A DNA stretch of 64,000 bases from Vibrio sp. B1FLJ16 (GCF_905175385.1 NZ_HG992750.1:372001-436000); one strand, 5' to 3'; shown: positions 1 through 9,292, counted from the first letter of the stretch. Translations and numbers: made by a program. The notes: a model not told the origin generated them from the letters alone.

Positions 1-145
1 TACAACGTAGCAGGGTAGATTTACCACAACCTGACGGACCTACGAAAACAACGAACTCACCTTCGTTAATTTCCAGGTCTACGTTTTTAGAAATCAGTAC
101 GTCGCCATACGCTTTACAAACATTTTTTAACGTGACACTCGCCAT
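1..145 (-). CDS. malK: Maltose/maltodextrin ABC transporter ATP-binding protein MalK (N-terminal part only)
   Basis: ATPase subunit that drives maltodextrin import through MalFG on the cytoplasmic face and, in enteric relatives, sequesters the activator MalT. Only the first 48 codons lie in the window. Read leftwards from the ATG at 145, the translation begins [16 protein letters not shown] and contains the Walker A motif GPSGCGKST around residues 36-44. The gene continues past the left edge. It is divergent from malEFG, and the 674-bp gap holds MalT-box-like sequences, the same arrangement as the enteric malK/malE control region. The family call is secure; length and C-terminus cannot be judged. 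Confidence 0.93.
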   Translation of the reverse strand, partial: MASVTLKNVCKAYGDVLISKNVDLEINEGEFVVFVGPSGCGKSTLLRC

Positions 146-470
146 GTAGCTCGTCCTCGATCAAATTTTTATTATTCACCACTCATCATTATATGAATTA
201 TCTAGCGAGCAGTAACAGTAGGAATCGGTAAGTTAAGGCGGTTGATAAGAAAAGTAGGGTAGCACTTCAACAAACTGTCCTGAGAAGTGCCACCCATCAT
301 AGCCAAGTACGAGCTTCTTTCCCCCACATTAATCGCGCTGTCTCCCCCGTGAAATAATTACCACAAACAACGCTAATCAATGTCATTCCACTCGTATGGC
401 AATGCAAAACCAGCAAATAAATAGTTAATTGAAACTCAAAAGCTGCTGGGAAAGGGTTCTTACCATCCAC

Positions 471-728
471 TCTTGGATGAGTGCAGTTTCTAAGATCGTA
501 CCTGTTCTCACATCCTCCTAATTTAATTAATTACAGGGGGAGTAGATGGGGAGGAGTGAAAAAGGATGAGTAATGAATGAGTTGGGCGGAAATCACATTA
601 TTACTCCCCCTTAAGTTGAAGTTGATCACGACAAAAGCTTGTTTTGTGACTTAAGTCTCCTATACATGGAGATGAAGATCACGAAAATGCGCCATAATTG
701 TTAGGGCGTAGGGATTAGGAGGATGAGG
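471..728. promoter_or_regulatory. MalT-box cluster between malK and malE
   Basis: The malK-malE gap (146-819) carries several G-rich direct and inverted motifs close to the enteric MalT box GGGGA(T/G)GAGG. Examples are GGATGAGTG at 475, an inverted GGAGGATG at 511-518, GGGGGAG at 536, GGGGAGGAG at 548-556, GGATGAG at 564-570, an inverted GGGGGAG at 604-610 and GAGGATGAGG at 719-728. The last lies about 90 bp before the malE start. ATCACA/TGTGA-like half-sites nearby (around 591, 625, 644 and 679) could be CRP half-sites, but no full CRP palindrome is convincing. The motif calls come from reading the sequence; MalT control is inferred from the family and the divergent layout. I see no gene in this gap. 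Confidence 0.6.
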
Positions 729-819
729 CATATAGGATTATTTCAGATGATATATGTCGAAAAACGGCTGAACCTCAATGGACTAGCCCTACATCAAAAA
801 TATAAAAAAGGATACGAAC

Positions 820-1998
820 ATGAAAAAGTTAAGCGCTGTTGCACTTGGTACTCTTGTTGCTTTGGGGTCATTTGGTGCACAAGCTGCCATCGAAGAAGGT
901 CAACTAACTATCTGGATCAACGGTGACAAAGGTTACAACGGTCTGGCTGAAGTTGGTAAGAAGTTTGAAGAAGAGACTGGTATTAAAGTAACAGTCGCTC
1001 ACCCAGACGGCCTTCAAGATCGATTCCCTCAAACTGCAGCGACAGGCGACGGTCCTGATATCGTATTCTGGGCTCACGACCGTTTCGGTGGTTACGCAGA
1101 AGCTGGTCTTCTTGCTGAAATCAAACCTTCTAAAGAAATTCAGGAAGGCATCGTTGATTTCGCATGGGACGCAGTACGTTATGAAGGTAAGCTAATCGGT
1201 TACCCTGTAGCGGTTGAGTCTCTATCTCTAATCTACAACAAAGATCTCGTTCCAAACCCACCTAAGACTTGGGAAGAAGTAGCAGATCTTAACGCGAAGC
1301 TTAAGAAGGAAGGTAAATCTGCAATCATGTGGAACCTGAAAGAACCGTACTTCACATGGCCACTAATGGCGGCTGATGGCGGCTACGCGTTCAAATACAC
1401 ATCTGAAGGCTACGACGTTAAAGACGCTGGTATCGCGAAGAAAGGCGTTAAAGATGCAATGACTTTCGTTAAAGGTCTTGTAGACAAGGGCGTAATCTCT
1501 CCAGATATGGATTACTCAGTATCTGAGTCTGCGTTCAACCAAGGCGAGACTGCGATGACTATCAACGGTCCATGGTCTTGGGGCAACATCGAGAAGTCTG
1601 GTATCAACTACGGTGTAACTACGCTTCCTAAATTCCAGGGGCAATCATCTAAGCCTTTCGTTGGAGTACTAACCGCAGGTATCAGCACAGCGTCACCTAA
1701 CAAAGATCTAGCAGTTGAGTTCCTTGAGAACTACCTACTGACGAACGAAGGTCTGCGTAAAGTGAACGATGACAAGCCACTAGGTGCTGTAGCGCTTAAC
1801 TCATTCCAGCGTGAGCTAGATTCAGATGCACGAATCGCAGCGACTATGGATAACGCTATGAACGGCGAAATCATGCCAAACATCCCACAAATGAACGCAT
1901 TCTGGGGGGCGGCTAAGAACGCAATCATCAACGTTGTTGACGGTCGCCAAACTGTAGACGCAGCGCTTGCGGATGCAGAAAAACAAATGACTAAATAA
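820..1998 (+). CDS. malE: Maltose/maltodextrin-binding periplasmic protein MalE
   Basis: Periplasmic receptor that delivers maltose and maltodextrins to MalFGK2. The 392-residue product matches the usual length of about 395. It opens with a Sec signal peptide ([22 protein letters not shown], cleavage after Ala-22/23), and the mature N-terminus [19 protein letters not shown] is characteristic of MalE. An AAAAAGGA ribosome-binding site sits about 8 bases before the ATG. It is first gene of malEFG, followed by a 78-bp gap to malF. Expression probably depends on MalT through the boxes upstream. A longer frame starting at 723 in another phase overlaps the promoter and is not a gene. Confidence 0.97.
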   Translation: MKKLSAVALGTLVALGSFGAQAAIEEGQLTIWINGDKGYNGLAEVGKKFEEETGIKVTVAHPDGLQDRFPQTAATGDGPDIVFWAHDRFGGYAEAGLLAEIKPSKEIQEGIVDFAWDAVRYEGKLIGYPVAVESLSLIYNKDLVPNPPKTWEEVADLNAKLKKEGKSAIMWNLKEPYFTWPLMAADGGYAFKYTSEGYDVKDAGIAKKGVKDAMTFVKGLVDKGVISPDMDYSVSESAFNQGETAMTINGPWSWGNIEKSGINYGVTTLPKFQGQSSKPFVGVLTAGISTASPNKDLAVEFLENYLLTNEGLRKVNDDKPLGAVALNSFQRELDSDARIAATMDNAMNGEIMPNIPQMNAFWGAAKNAIINVVDGRQTVDAALADAEKQMTK

Positions 1999-2076
1999 TT
2001 CGGTAATACCTTTTTAAGGAGGGGGTAACTCCTCCTTACTTTTCTATTTTTTTCTTTATTCGCTAGCAGGTTCCCT

Positions 2077-3651
2077 ATGCAGTCAGTTCAAGGTACAAAA
2101 GCTATGACAGCACCAGCAGCCAACCTTCCGAGCAGCAAAAAAGTGTTTATTAAATGGGCGCTTTTAGGCACAGTCGGCATTCTTAATGGTTACGCAACAA
2201 TTCTTATGTATTCGCGCGGTGAGATTGCGTTCGCACTACTTACGCTTATTCTTACTGCTTTAGCGCTGTACATTTTTGGTAGTAAAAAGACTTACGCTCA
2301 CCGTTACATTTACCCTGGTATCGCAGGGATGATTTTGTTCATCCTTTTCCCTTTAGCGTATACCGTAGGTCTGGCATTTACTAACTACAGCGCGAAAAAC
2401 CAACTCTCTTTTGAGCGTGCTCAAACTGTACTTTTGGACAGAACGTATCAGAGCGGTGACAGTTATCCGTTCACGTTGTACAAAACTGAGCAAGGCCATC
2501 AAATTGTGGTCGAGAAAGATGGTGAGTTACTGGCAACGCCAACTTTCCAGCTGCAAGGTTTCTCTGCAACGGATTTAGATCTGACGCCAATCCAGGAAGC
2601 GACTGGTGAAAAAGAACAAATCAAGACTATCGTTGGTAACCGATCTGCTCTAAGTGGTGTCGATCTTCATCTACCAAACGGTGATGACATCCGTATGAGT
2701 GGTCTGCGTAAGTTCGCAGCGGTAGTACCTTTGTACACTCTACAAGATGATGGTGAGACACTATTTAACAACCGTACCCAGGAAACCCTGCGTCCAAATA
2801 TGGAAACGGGTTACTACCAGCCAGTAAGTGAAACTGGTCAGTTTGTTGGTAATACAGTATCACCAGGTTTTGTTGTAGGTATCGGTACGCACAACTTTGA
2901 ACGTGTATGGAAAGATGAGGGTATTAAAGAGCCGTTTATCAGTATCTTTATCTGGACTATCGTCTTCTCTGCACTAACCGTACTGTTCACTTTGGTCATC
3001 GGCCTTGTGCTTGCGAGCGTGGTTCAGTGGGAGGAGCTGAAAGGCCGTTCTGTTTACCGTCTTCTACTGATTCTGCCTTATGCGGTACCAGCGTTTATCT
3101 CAATCCTAATCTTTAAAGGTTTGTTTAACCAAAGTTTTGGTGAGATTAACATGCTGCTTGAAGGTCTGTTCGGTATCAGCCCAGCATGGTTCTCTGACCC
3201 ATTCATGGCGAAAACCATGATTCTGATAGTAAACACCTGGTTAGGTTTCCCTTACATGATGATTTTATGTATGGGCTTGCTTAAAGCGATTCCGGATGAC
3301 CTTTACGAAGCGTCTGCTATCGATGGTGCTAACTTCATCTCTAACTTTACTCGCATCACGCTACCAATGATGCTTAAGCCACTGACTCCGCTGTTGATTG
3401 CAAGCTTCGCATTTAACTTCAACAACTTCGTACTTATTCAGTTGTTGACAGGTGGTGGTCCAAACATGATTGGTACATCAGAACCCGCGGGTTACACAGA
3501 CCTATTGGTAAGCTACACCTACCGTATCGCATTTGAAGGTGCTGGTGGTCAGGACTTCGGTCTGGCAAGTGCTGTAGCAACACTTATCTTCCTATTGGTT
3601 GGCGCGTTGGCTCTATTAAACCTACGTGTAACTAAAGTAGCTCAAGACTAA
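2077..3651 (+). CDS. malF: Maltose ABC transporter permease MalF
   Basis: Inner-membrane permease subunit of the maltodextrin importer. The 524-residue product has several N-terminal membrane spans (about residues 28-100), then the large periplasmic domain typical of MalF (about residues 105-275), then the core permease spans. The EAA loop that docks on MalK is visible as EASAIDGANFISNFTRITLP near residue 410. The first ATG at 2077 is used; an in-frame ATG at 2104 has an AAGG upstream and could be the true start, which would shorten the protein by nine residues. malG follows after 12 bp, so the two are translated from one message. Confidence 0.96.
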   Translation: MQSVQGTKAMTAPAANLPSSKKVFIKWALLGTVGILNGYATILMYSRGEIAFALLTLILTALALYIFGSKKTYAHRYIYPGIAGMILFILFPLAYTVGLAFTNYSAKNQLSFERAQTVLLDRTYQSGDSYPFTLYKTEQGHQIVVEKDGELLATPTFQLQGFSATDLDLTPIQEATGEKEQIKTIVGNRSALSGVDLHLPNGDDIRMSGLRKFAAVVPLYTLQDDGETLFNNRTQETLRPNMETGYYQPVSETGQFVGNTVSPGFVVGIGTHNFERVWKDEGIKEPFISIFIWTIVFSALTVLFTLVIGLVLASVVQWEELKGRSVYRLLLILPYAVPAFISILIFKGLFNQSFGEINMLLEGLFGISPAWFSDPFMAKTMILIVNTWLGFPYMMILCMGLLKAIPDDLYEASAIDGANFISNFTRITLPMMLKPLTPLLIASFAFNFNNFVLIQLLTGGGPNMIGTSEPAGYTDLLVSYTYRIAFEGAGGQDFGLASAVATLIFLLVGALALLNLRVTKVAQD

Positions 3652-3663
3652 GGAGACATTACA

Positions 3664-4554
3664 ATGGCAATGGTACAAGGTCAGTCATTAAAGTATCGTG
3701 TTTGGGCTACTCATATTGCAATGTGGGCATTCTTAGCACTGATTATTTTCCCTTTGCTGATGATCATCGCAATCTCGTTCCGTGAAGGTAACTTCGCAAC
3801 AGGTAGCTTGATCCCAGATAACCCGACACTGGATCACTGGAAGCTAGCTCTGGGATTCTCTGTTACGAATGCAGACGGCACCGTAACCCCACCTCCATTC
3901 CCGGTAATGACTTGGTTGTGGAACTCAGTAAAAGTGGGTGGTATCTCTGCAATCCTAATCGTAGCTCTATCAACAACTTCTGCTTACGCGTTTGCTCGTA
4001 TGAAGTTCAAGGGTAAGAACACCATCCTTCAAGCGATGATGATCTTCCAGATGTTCCCTGCAGTATTGGCACTGGTTGCTTTATACGCTCTGTTTGACAA
4101 ACTTGGTCAGTATATTCCGTTCCTTGGTTTGAACACTCACGGCGGCCTGATCTTCGCTTATCTGGGGGGGATTGCACTGCACGTATGGACGATTAAGGGT
4201 TACTTTGAAAGTATCGATTCATCTCTGGAAGAGGCTGCTGCACTGGACGGTGCTACGCCATGGCAAGCGTTCCGTTTGGTGTTACTGCCACTGTCTGTAC
4301 CAATCCTGGCGGTAGTGTTTATCCTATCGTTCATCATGGTAATCGGTGAAGTTCCTGTAGCATCGCTCCTACTTTCTGATGTAAACTCTTACACACTTGC
4401 AGTAGGTATGCAGCAATATCTATACCCACAAAACTACTTGTGGGGCGACTTCGCAGCTGCTGCAGTACTTTCAGCAGTGCCAATCACTGCAGTATTCTTA
4501 CTTGCTCAACGCTGGTTGGTTGGTGGTCTAACCGCTGGTGGTGTGAAAGGATAA
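3664..4554 (+). CDS. malG: Maltose ABC transporter permease MalG
   Basis: Second inner-membrane permease subunit, pairing with MalF. The 296-residue product is the normal family length, has about six membrane spans, and carries the EAA loop [21 protein letters not shown] around residues 190-210. A clear AAGGAGAC ribosome-binding site ends a few bases before the ATG. It is the last gene of malEFG; a perfect hairpin follows 38 bp after the stop. No maltoporin or malM-like gene follows in this window. Confidence 0.96.
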   Translation: MAMVQGQSLKYRVWATHIAMWAFLALIIFPLLMIIAISFREGNFATGSLIPDNPTLDHWKLALGFSVTNADGTVTPPPFPVMTWLWNSVKVGGISAILIVALSTTSAYAFARMKFKGKNTILQAMMIFQMFPAVLALVALYALFDKLGQYIPFLGLNTHGGLIFAYLGGIALHVWTIKGYFESIDSSLEEAAALDGATPWQAFRLVLLPLSVPILAVVFILSFIMVIGEVPVASLLLSDVNSYTLAVGMQQYLYPQNYLWGDFAAAAVLSAVPITAVFLLAQRWLVGGLTAGGVKG

Positions 4555-4592
4555 TCTCATTTGGTCTTTGAGATTGACAAGAATAACTAGAA

Positions 4593-4620
4593 AAGGGCGA
4601 CCATATGGTCGCCCTTATAT
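4593..4620 (+). terminator. Hairpin at the end of malEFG
   Basis: A perfect palindrome, AAGGGCGACC/ATAT/GGTCGCCCTT (4593-4616), follows the malG stop. The downstream tract (ATATTT) is only partly T-rich, so termination may be incomplete, or this may be an RNase-stabilised 3' end. Confidence 0.7.
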
Positions 4621-4776
4621 TTGGCATTGATATTACGCTTTTGGTTTGGCCGCCGATCAGTAATATTTTGTGCCCTTATTGGCGTTACGCATAGCTGGCT
4701 GTTAGCTTAGTTCCTTACGACTCAATCACTAACAGTTCCTTGTAACCATAACCTGAGTTTAGACTCAGGTTTTTTT
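4617..4776 (+). ncRNA. Candidate small RNA or long 3' UTR downstream of malG, ending in a strong terminator
   Basis: Between the malG hairpin and 4776 there is no reading frame with a ribosome-binding site, yet the segment ends in a strong intrinsic terminator: ACCTGAGT (4751-4758), loop TTAG, ACTCAGGT (4763-4770), then seven T. No gene upstream on this strand needs that terminator if malEFG ends at 4616. The segment may be the processed 3' end of the malEFG message or an independent RNA. In E. coli a malG 3' UTR-derived RNA (MalH) is known; I claim only the positional parallel, not sequence homology. The terminator is seen, the RNA is inferred. Confidence 0.4.
4751..4776 (+). terminator. Strong rho-independent terminator
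   Basis: An 8-bp stem (4751-4758 with 4763-4770), a TTAG tetraloop and an uninterrupted T run from 4770 to 4776. It is on the plus strand, about 200 bp after malG. From here to 5006 (about 230 bp) I see no gene. Confidence 0.85.
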
Positions 4777-5006
4777 ATATCTGTACTTTAGTGCCCGTTC
4801 CCAGCATGACAATCAGGTAAGAACACTAACCAGAATGGAGCGCTATGATGATTTGGCACGAGGAAAGGTTTGCTAATTGATAATCGGAACAAGAGTAACG
4901 ATTTTGTAATGGATTACATAGGTGCGCAGAATTGTGGTGCGTAGCACTTCACATAAATAGCAGGTGATACCGAAACCTGAAGAGAAATAAGGTTATTAAG
5001 TCGGGT

Positions 5007-5252
5007 TTAAAACTCCCGACTGGAAGGTGCACAACCAACATACTGGAGTAGGGTATATAGGCTTTCCTGTTGCAGCGCAACGCGGCGAAATAAATTAGCG
5101 AACGTAACATCGCCGCCAAAGCAGGTTTGAATGTAGTGGTTAATTTCCGTCTCGTTATAGCCTTCGACGTACATTGTCCTCACCCATTGATATTCAACTG
5201 CCTTTAGATTAGTCAGTGTTTCTTCACTTAAGGTGGTTTTTACTGGTGGCAA
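5007..5252 (-). CDS. Hypothetical protein, 81 residues
   Basis: Not recognised. The 81-residue product is soluble, with no signal peptide or membrane span, and is rich in helix formers. It has two cysteines (in QTCFGGD and VGCAPS) that do not form a metal motif. The frame is closed upstream by a TGA, and no ATG lies in frame between that stop and residue 25, so translation would start at the TTG at 5252, with a GGAT/GGATGAG-type site upstream. A 7-bp hairpin (4999-5005 with 5015-5021) overlaps the stop and may act as its terminator. It stands alone between malEFG and the thioesterase. Reality as a gene is likely but not certain. Confidence 0.55.
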   Translation of the reverse strand: MPPVKTTLSEETLTNLKAVEYQWVRTMYVEGYNETEINHYIQTCFGGDVTFANLFRRVALQQESLYTLLQYVGCAPSSREF

Positions 5253-5411
5253 GATCCAAACTCATCCATTTCTAAATTTGTTCAGGGATTTAAGCAAAGC
5301 AAGGTGAAGAATTTATGACAAAGTGAGTTGAGTGTGAAACAAATGGCGAAATAATGACATTGCTTCACACATCAAAAGGGAGAGTGGTTTTATTAAGTGC
5401 TGCGAACCGGG

Positions 5412-5897
5412 CTATTTAAGGTATTTGACGTGCGCTTCCATCTCTTCGCCGATTTCCTTACGCATGTTCATCAGTGCGATAGCAGAGCGCTCCAATGCTT
5501 TATCTTCCTCCGATTCTGGTATCCACTTAGGAACGTCTGTTGGTTTACCATCTTCATCCACGGCCACCATGATCACAATACAGTGAGTCGTTAAACGGTT
5601 TTTCATCTCTTTAGGGTCGCTCGCTTGTACATCAATGGCGATATGCATAGAAGTTCGGCCTGTATAGATAACTTTAGCGTTGACTTCGACCAGGTTACCT
5701 ACGTGAATAGGGGAAACAAAACGAATACCGCCAGCATAAGCGGTAATACAGTACTTTCCGCTCCAGGCTGCAGAACATGCGTAAGCTGCTAAGTCGATCC
5801 ATTTCATTACTGCGCCACCGTGGACTTTGCCACCAAAATTCACGTCGCCAGGTTCTGCTAGAAAGCGAAGGGTAATATCTCTTTGACCACTACTCAT
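5412..5897 (-). CDS. Acyl-CoA thioesterase, hotdog fold
   Basis: Cytoplasmic thioester hydrolase that cleaves acyl-CoA to free acid and CoA. The 161-residue single hotdog domain shows the family signature around residues 16-40 (NFGGKVHGGAVMKWID, then AAYACSAAW), in which the Asp of WID is the usual catalytic acid. The later GRTSMHIAIDV strand pattern is also typical of the YciA/acyl-CoA hydrolase group. A short charged C-terminal helix follows (EEDKALERSAIALMN onward). It is monocistronic, with its promoter in the 480-bp gap before the EamA gene. Substrate chain length cannot be told from sequence. Confidence 0.88.
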   Translation of the reverse strand: MSSGQRDITLRFLAEPGDVNFGGKVHGGAVMKWIDLAAYACSAAWSGKYCITAYAGGIRFVSPIHVGNLVEVNAKVIYTGRTSMHIAIDVQASDPKEMKNRLTTHCIVIMVAVDEDGKPTDVPKWIPESEEDKALERSAIALMNMRKEIGEEMEAHVKYLK

Positions 5898-6380
5898 ATG
5901 TCATTCCTTTGATTGGTTTGTTAATACAATTCATAAAATGGTTGTATCAACAAAGTGTTACTTCAACTAGGCTATTTACAATGTTTCAAAGCATACCATG
6001 CTTTTGAATGTTTACTGCATGATAAGTACTTGTTATGGATGTGTGTTTTAAATAACTTGAAAGAGGCACGGTCGGTGAGGACAAACGTTGTTCACAGTCC
6101 GCGCCGACTGTTTGGGGTTAGCCGACCTTGTTCAGTACATAATTTATAGAAAGTCAGTGATAAAATGCGGTAAAATCCTCTTCCGATCAATCCGATGTGA
6201 CACTTTCCGGTACAAGAGCAAATTATGAAACATCAGCCGAGAACGGCCATAATTCGCTGGCAGATGCTGTTGCTACCGCTTAACAATAAATGGCTAAATA
6301 AATCCACATCACTCCTTACTAAAAGACGACATTTGACGCTCTTTATTGTCTTGAGTATTTAAATCAAAAAGCACTCCACT
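5898..6380. other. Intergenic region with no supported gene
   Basis: This 483-bp divergent gap separates the thioesterase (leftward) from the EamA permease (rightward). A 64-codon open frame at 5955-6149 has no ribosome-binding site and no protein-like composition. The gap presumably holds both promoters; I could not pick out a specific operator. Confidence 0.5.
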
Positions 6381-7265
6381 ATGAAAAATTCTGACGTTTC
6401 CACCGCGATATTTCTTTTAGTCGCGGCGAATCTTATTGCGTCGTTATCAGACGTCTCTTTGAAAATGTTGAATGGAGAAGTTCCCACTTTTCAGTACGTT
6501 TTCATTCGACAATTGATCAGCTTATTAATTTTGCTGCCAATTTGGCTGCGATTAGAGAAGCCTCAACGCCATATGGGCTGTGATTGGATCACGTTCTGGA
6601 GGGCACAGCTTATTCTGCTTGGCAGTGCATGTGCAATGGTAGCGATCACTCACTTACCCTTGGCGACAGCGAATGCTATTTTTTACGTTGGACCATTATT
6701 AGTGTTACCTCTATCGGTCATTTTTTTAGGTGAAAAACCTTCAAAAGGTAAAGTGCTGGGTACCATACTTGGTTTTGTCGGCGTTCTTATCGTATTGCGT
6801 CCAGAACACTTTCATTGGGCGGCAATCATTGCTCTGGGCTGTGCCTTAGCACTGGGAGTCGGAAATATTCTGATTCGCCGCATGCCGAAAGAGCAACCAT
6901 TAGTCGGAACATTGTTCTGGACAACATTAATGACCTTACCCGTTGCGTTATTACTGGCCTACCCGCAATGGATAGCAATCACCTGGCAACATTTAATGTG
7001 GATTATTGCTATTAACTTATTTGTTCTGAGTTACCATGCGTTAGTGGTCAAAGCCTTCAAGCGCGCACCAGCCAGCCAGATTGCCCTGGCTGAATATTCT
7101 GGACTTGCATTTGTAACGCTATTTGGCGTGATGTGGTTTGACGAGATCCCAGATCTTTTTACTGCCGTGGGAATCGTATTGATTGTTCTTCCCATGATGC
7201 CGATAAACTGGAAAAAGCTTTTGAGAAGAAAAATAGGCAAGCGTGAGTACGTTACAGAAAGCTAG
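6381..7265 (+). CDS. EamA/DMT-family membrane transporter
   Basis: Ten-span drug/metabolite transporter family permease of the inner membrane; members export amino acids, metabolites or drugs. The 294-residue product has the two five-helix EamA repeats (about residues 8-135 and 150-283). The repeat ends LSVIFLGEKPSKGKVLGTIL and VMWFDEIPDLFTAVGIVLIV carry the usual helix 4-5 hairpin with an acidic residue. The C-terminus is basic (KKLLRRKIGKRE), consistent with a cytoplasmic tail. The gene stands alone and ends about 120 bp before a bidirectional terminator. The substrate is unknown. Confidence 0.87.
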   Translation: MKNSDVSTAIFLLVAANLIASLSDVSLKMLNGEVPTFQYVFIRQLISLLILLPIWLRLEKPQRHMGCDWITFWRAQLILLGSACAMVAITHLPLATANAIFYVGPLLVLPLSVIFLGEKPSKGKVLGTILGFVGVLIVLRPEHFHWAAIIALGCALALGVGNILIRRMPKEQPLVGTLFWTTLMTLPVALLLAYPQWIAITWQHLMWIIAINLFVLSYHALVVKAFKRAPASQIALAEYSGLAFVTLFGVMWFDEIPDLFTAVGIVLIVLPMMPINWKKLLRRKIGKREYVTES

Positions 7266-7383
7266 TGTAATTTGTGCAGATAGCCAGTTTGTAACGCTGG
7301 CAATCCTGTCATCGTGACGAACAGTGTCAGAAGTTAGACGCTCAGCTAAGGCTGTTCAGGGTTTGATTAAAGTAGCCAGAAAT

Positions 7384-7411
7384 AAAAAGCGAGCTAATCA
7401 GCTCGCTTTTT
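7384..7411. terminator. Bidirectional rho-independent terminator
   Basis: AAAAAGCGAGCT (7384-7395), loop AATC, AGCTCGCTTTTT (7400-7411). Poly-A on one side and poly-T on the other allow it to serve both the EamA gene (+) and the convergent yeeX (-). Confidence 0.88.
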
Positions 7412-7430
7412 AATTGTTGTACTAACAGGC

Positions 7431-7745
7431 TTATTTTTTGCCAGTAGATTGCTTGTCTTCTTCTGTCAGCTCGCGGATACGACGGCTGATTTCGCGACGA
7501 GATTTAGAGATTTCTGCCGTTTTGATGATGTAGTCATCTACGCGATCTTCATAGTCGGCTTTCATGTTTTTGATGATTGCTAACATTTCATCGTGAGTCA
7601 TTTCTGGCTTGATATAATCAAGAAGGTTATCCAGCAGGTCTACGCGTTTACGGTTATCACGAACTTTTCTCTCGATATCAAGAAGCTCACGTTTTAGTTT
7701 GTTTTTACGACGAGCTTGGCTAACGATCTCAAATACGCTATTCAT
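7431..7745 (-). CDS. yeeX: YeeX family protein (DUF496 / UPF0265)
   Basis: A conserved cytoplasmic protein of unknown biochemical role, called from the family. The frame extends upstream to 7841, but the start is placed at the ATG at 7745, preceded by AAAGGGAA, giving 104 residues. The upstream extension is cysteine-rich and unlike the family. The product is almost entirely charged helix, rich in Lys/Arg/Glu, with a likely coiled coil over residues 10-50 and 75-98. It is monocistronic and convergent with the EamA gene. The family call is confident; no function is proposed. Confidence 0.88.
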   Translation of the reverse strand: MNSVFEIVSQARRKNKLKRELLDIERKVRDNRKRVDLLDNLLDYIKPEMTHDEMLAIIKNMKADYEDRVDDYIIKTAEISKSRREISRRIRELTEEDKQSTGKK

Positions 7746-7959
7746 AGTTCCCTTTCCTAATTTGTGAATACTTCTTCGATTAAAGCACAACACTCGGTAG
7801 CATAACAGTCTTAAGATCAATAGCGGGGTTGAGTTGAACACTTCTCAACCGACGACTCTGTGCTGCGGCTACAAAAGTGTGGTCACTTTAGGATTACAGC
7901 TAATGGATACGTTGTCATGACTTAACCTTCGCTATATTATCTCGGACATTAAATACAAA

Positions 7960-8178
7960 ATGATGACACTTGATATGGACTCTCGTAGTACTGCTGAAAA
8001 AGTCGACAGTCAAGATAGTGAACAAATCACGATTTCTTTGGCTGAGAAGTTAAAAACGGCATACATTGAAGCGCGTAATCAACTTGAAATTACTGAGGTT
8101 GAACTTAACCGTTCGAAAATCATGATGATTGATGAGGACGGAAATATGAGAAAAGTGCCGATCCTCTCTGAACATTGA
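7960..8178 (+). CDS. Hypothetical protein, 72 residues
   Basis: Not recognised. The 72-residue acidic, helical product (MMTLDMDSRSTAEKV at the start, ending RKVPILSEH) has a probable coiled-coil stretch around residues 27-50. Two adjacent ATG codons (7960 and 7963) could start it; neither has a strong ribosome-binding site. It sits 91 bp before yceH on the same strand and may be co-transcribed with it. Composition looks protein-like, but the weak start signal keeps confidence moderate. Confidence 0.5.
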   Translation: MMTLDMDSRSTAEKVDSQDSEQITISLAEKLKTAYIEARNQLEITEVELNRSKIMMIDEDGNMRKVPILSEH

Positions 8179-8269
8179 GACCGAACCCGATTCAAAAAAG
8201 GTGTCAAGTCTTACGCTATGCTTTAGCCTGACAACCTTTTTCAAATGCGAAAATAATAAGGAATGCATT

Positions 8270-8917
8270 ATGAAAGTTGAGCTAACGGCAATTGAAGCAC
8301 GAGTAATTGGTTGCTTGATTGAAAAAGAAGTGACGACTCCAGATCTGTACCCTCTCAGTCTGAATGCACTAACTAACGCCTGTAATCAAAAAAGCAATCG
8401 CGAGCCAGTGATGGCATTGTCTGAATCCGAAGTGCTTGATGCTGTCGATGCCCTGATTGAGCGCCGTTTGGTCAGCGATGAAAGCGCATTTAATAGTCGA
8501 GTCAGCAAGTATCAGCACCGTTTTTGTAATACCGAGTTTGGCGATCTGAAACTTACCGAGCAAGAGAAAGGCATCGTGTGTTGTATGTTGTTGCGCGGAG
8601 CACAAACGCCGGGAGAGGTACGTACCCGAACTAACCGTCTTACCACTTTCCACGATGTTAAAGAGGTTGAAACTGTTCTCGAGCATCTGGCAAGTGAAGA
8701 TAAAGGACCTTTAGTCGTAAAACTTCCGCGTGAAGCTGGTAAACGTGAGTCTCGTTACATGCATTTATTCTGCGGTGAAGTTGACATAACAGCACCAGTT
8801 CCAGCTGCAACTTCTTCTCATGATTCAGACCGCGTGAGTCAGCTTGAACAGGAAGTTGCACAGTTGCGTGAGGAACTTGATGCGCTTAAAGAGCAGGTTG
8901 AATCTTTACTTTCATGA
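8270..8917 (+). CDS. yceH: YceH family protein (DUF480 / UPF0502)
   Basis: A conserved gammaproteobacterial protein with two winged-helix domains; its cellular role is not established. The 215-residue product matches the family length. The signature LTAIEARVIGCLIEKEVTTPDLYPLSLNAL is at residues 4-33 in segments, and LRGAQTPGEVRTRTNRL lies in the second domain. A C-terminal coiled coil (SQLEQEVAQLREELDALKEQ) closes it. The start is set at the ATG at 8270 with AAGGAA upstream rather than the longer frame from 8201. The stop overlaps the next start by four bases (ATGA), so the two are translationally coupled. Confidence 0.9.
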   Translation: MKVELTAIEARVIGCLIEKEVTTPDLYPLSLNALTNACNQKSNREPVMALSESEVLDAVDALIERRLVSDESAFNSRVSKYQHRFCNTEFGDLKLTEQEKGIVCCMLLRGAQTPGEVRTRTNRLTTFHDVKEVETVLEHLASEDKGPLVVKLPREAGKRESRYMHLFCGEVDITAPVPAATSSHDSDRVSQLEQEVAQLREELDALKEQVESLLS

Positions 8918-9225
8918 GTGAAAGTGACTTGCAGGCCTGGAGTGTCTATCTGATACGAAATAATCGCAATGCCCTGTATTGCGGTGTAACCAATGATGTC
9001 GAGCGCAGGCTTAAGCAGCATCAGGAAGGTAAAGGTGCGAAAGCGCTGAAAGGTAAAGGGCCGCTGACTCTGGAATGGACGATGAGTTTTGACTCTAAAG
9101 TTATTGCGATGAGAGCAGAGTATTTCATTAAGCGTTTAACGAAGTACAAAAAAGAGTTGTTAGTAGAGTCAAAAGCGTTCATCGGTATTGAAGAAAACCA
9201 GAGTTTGATTTTTATACCAAAGTAG
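8914..9225 (+). CDS. GIY-YIG nuclease superfamily protein (YhbQ/UPF0213 type)
   Basis: A small single-domain GIY-YIG protein of 103 residues. The degenerate GIY-YIG pair is visible as WSVYLIRN (residues 8-15) and ALYCGVTND (20-28). The conserved Arg follows in VERRLKQH, and the Glu at the end of the domain is in MRAEYFIKRLTK. These fit the UPF0213 branch, for which DNA-end processing has been suggested. It overlaps yceH by four bases. An intrinsic terminator follows at 9268. Confidence 0.87.
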   Translation: MSESDLQAWSVYLIRNNRNALYCGVTNDVERRLKQHQEGKGAKALKGKGPLTLEWTMSFDSKVIAMRAEYFIKRLTKYKKELLVESKAFIGIEENQSLIFIPK

Positions 9226-9267
9226 TTTGCAGGTACTTAAATTATTTGCTCGGCGTGAAAGAACAAT

Positions 9268-9292
9268 AAACCGCCGCTTGAGGCGGTTTTTT
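9268..9292 (+). terminator. Rho-independent terminator after yceH and the GIY-YIG gene
   Basis: AAACCGCC (9268-9275), six-base loop, GGCGGTTT (9282-9289), continuing into a T run to 9292. Confidence 0.9.

Noticed and set aside
723..926. 67-codon frame overlapping the malE start
   Set aside because: It is out of phase with malE, covers its promoter and signal peptide, and is cysteine-rich with no homology pattern.
5332..5370. GTGTGAA...TTCACAC inverted repeat near the thioesterase gene, considered as a CRP site
   Set aside because: The arms are 25 bases apart; CRP needs a 6-base spacer. It is downstream of the leftward thioesterase gene and has no T tract for a terminator.
5955..6149. 64-codon plus-strand frame
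   Set aside because: No ribosome-binding site, unlikely composition, and it sits in a divergent promoter region.
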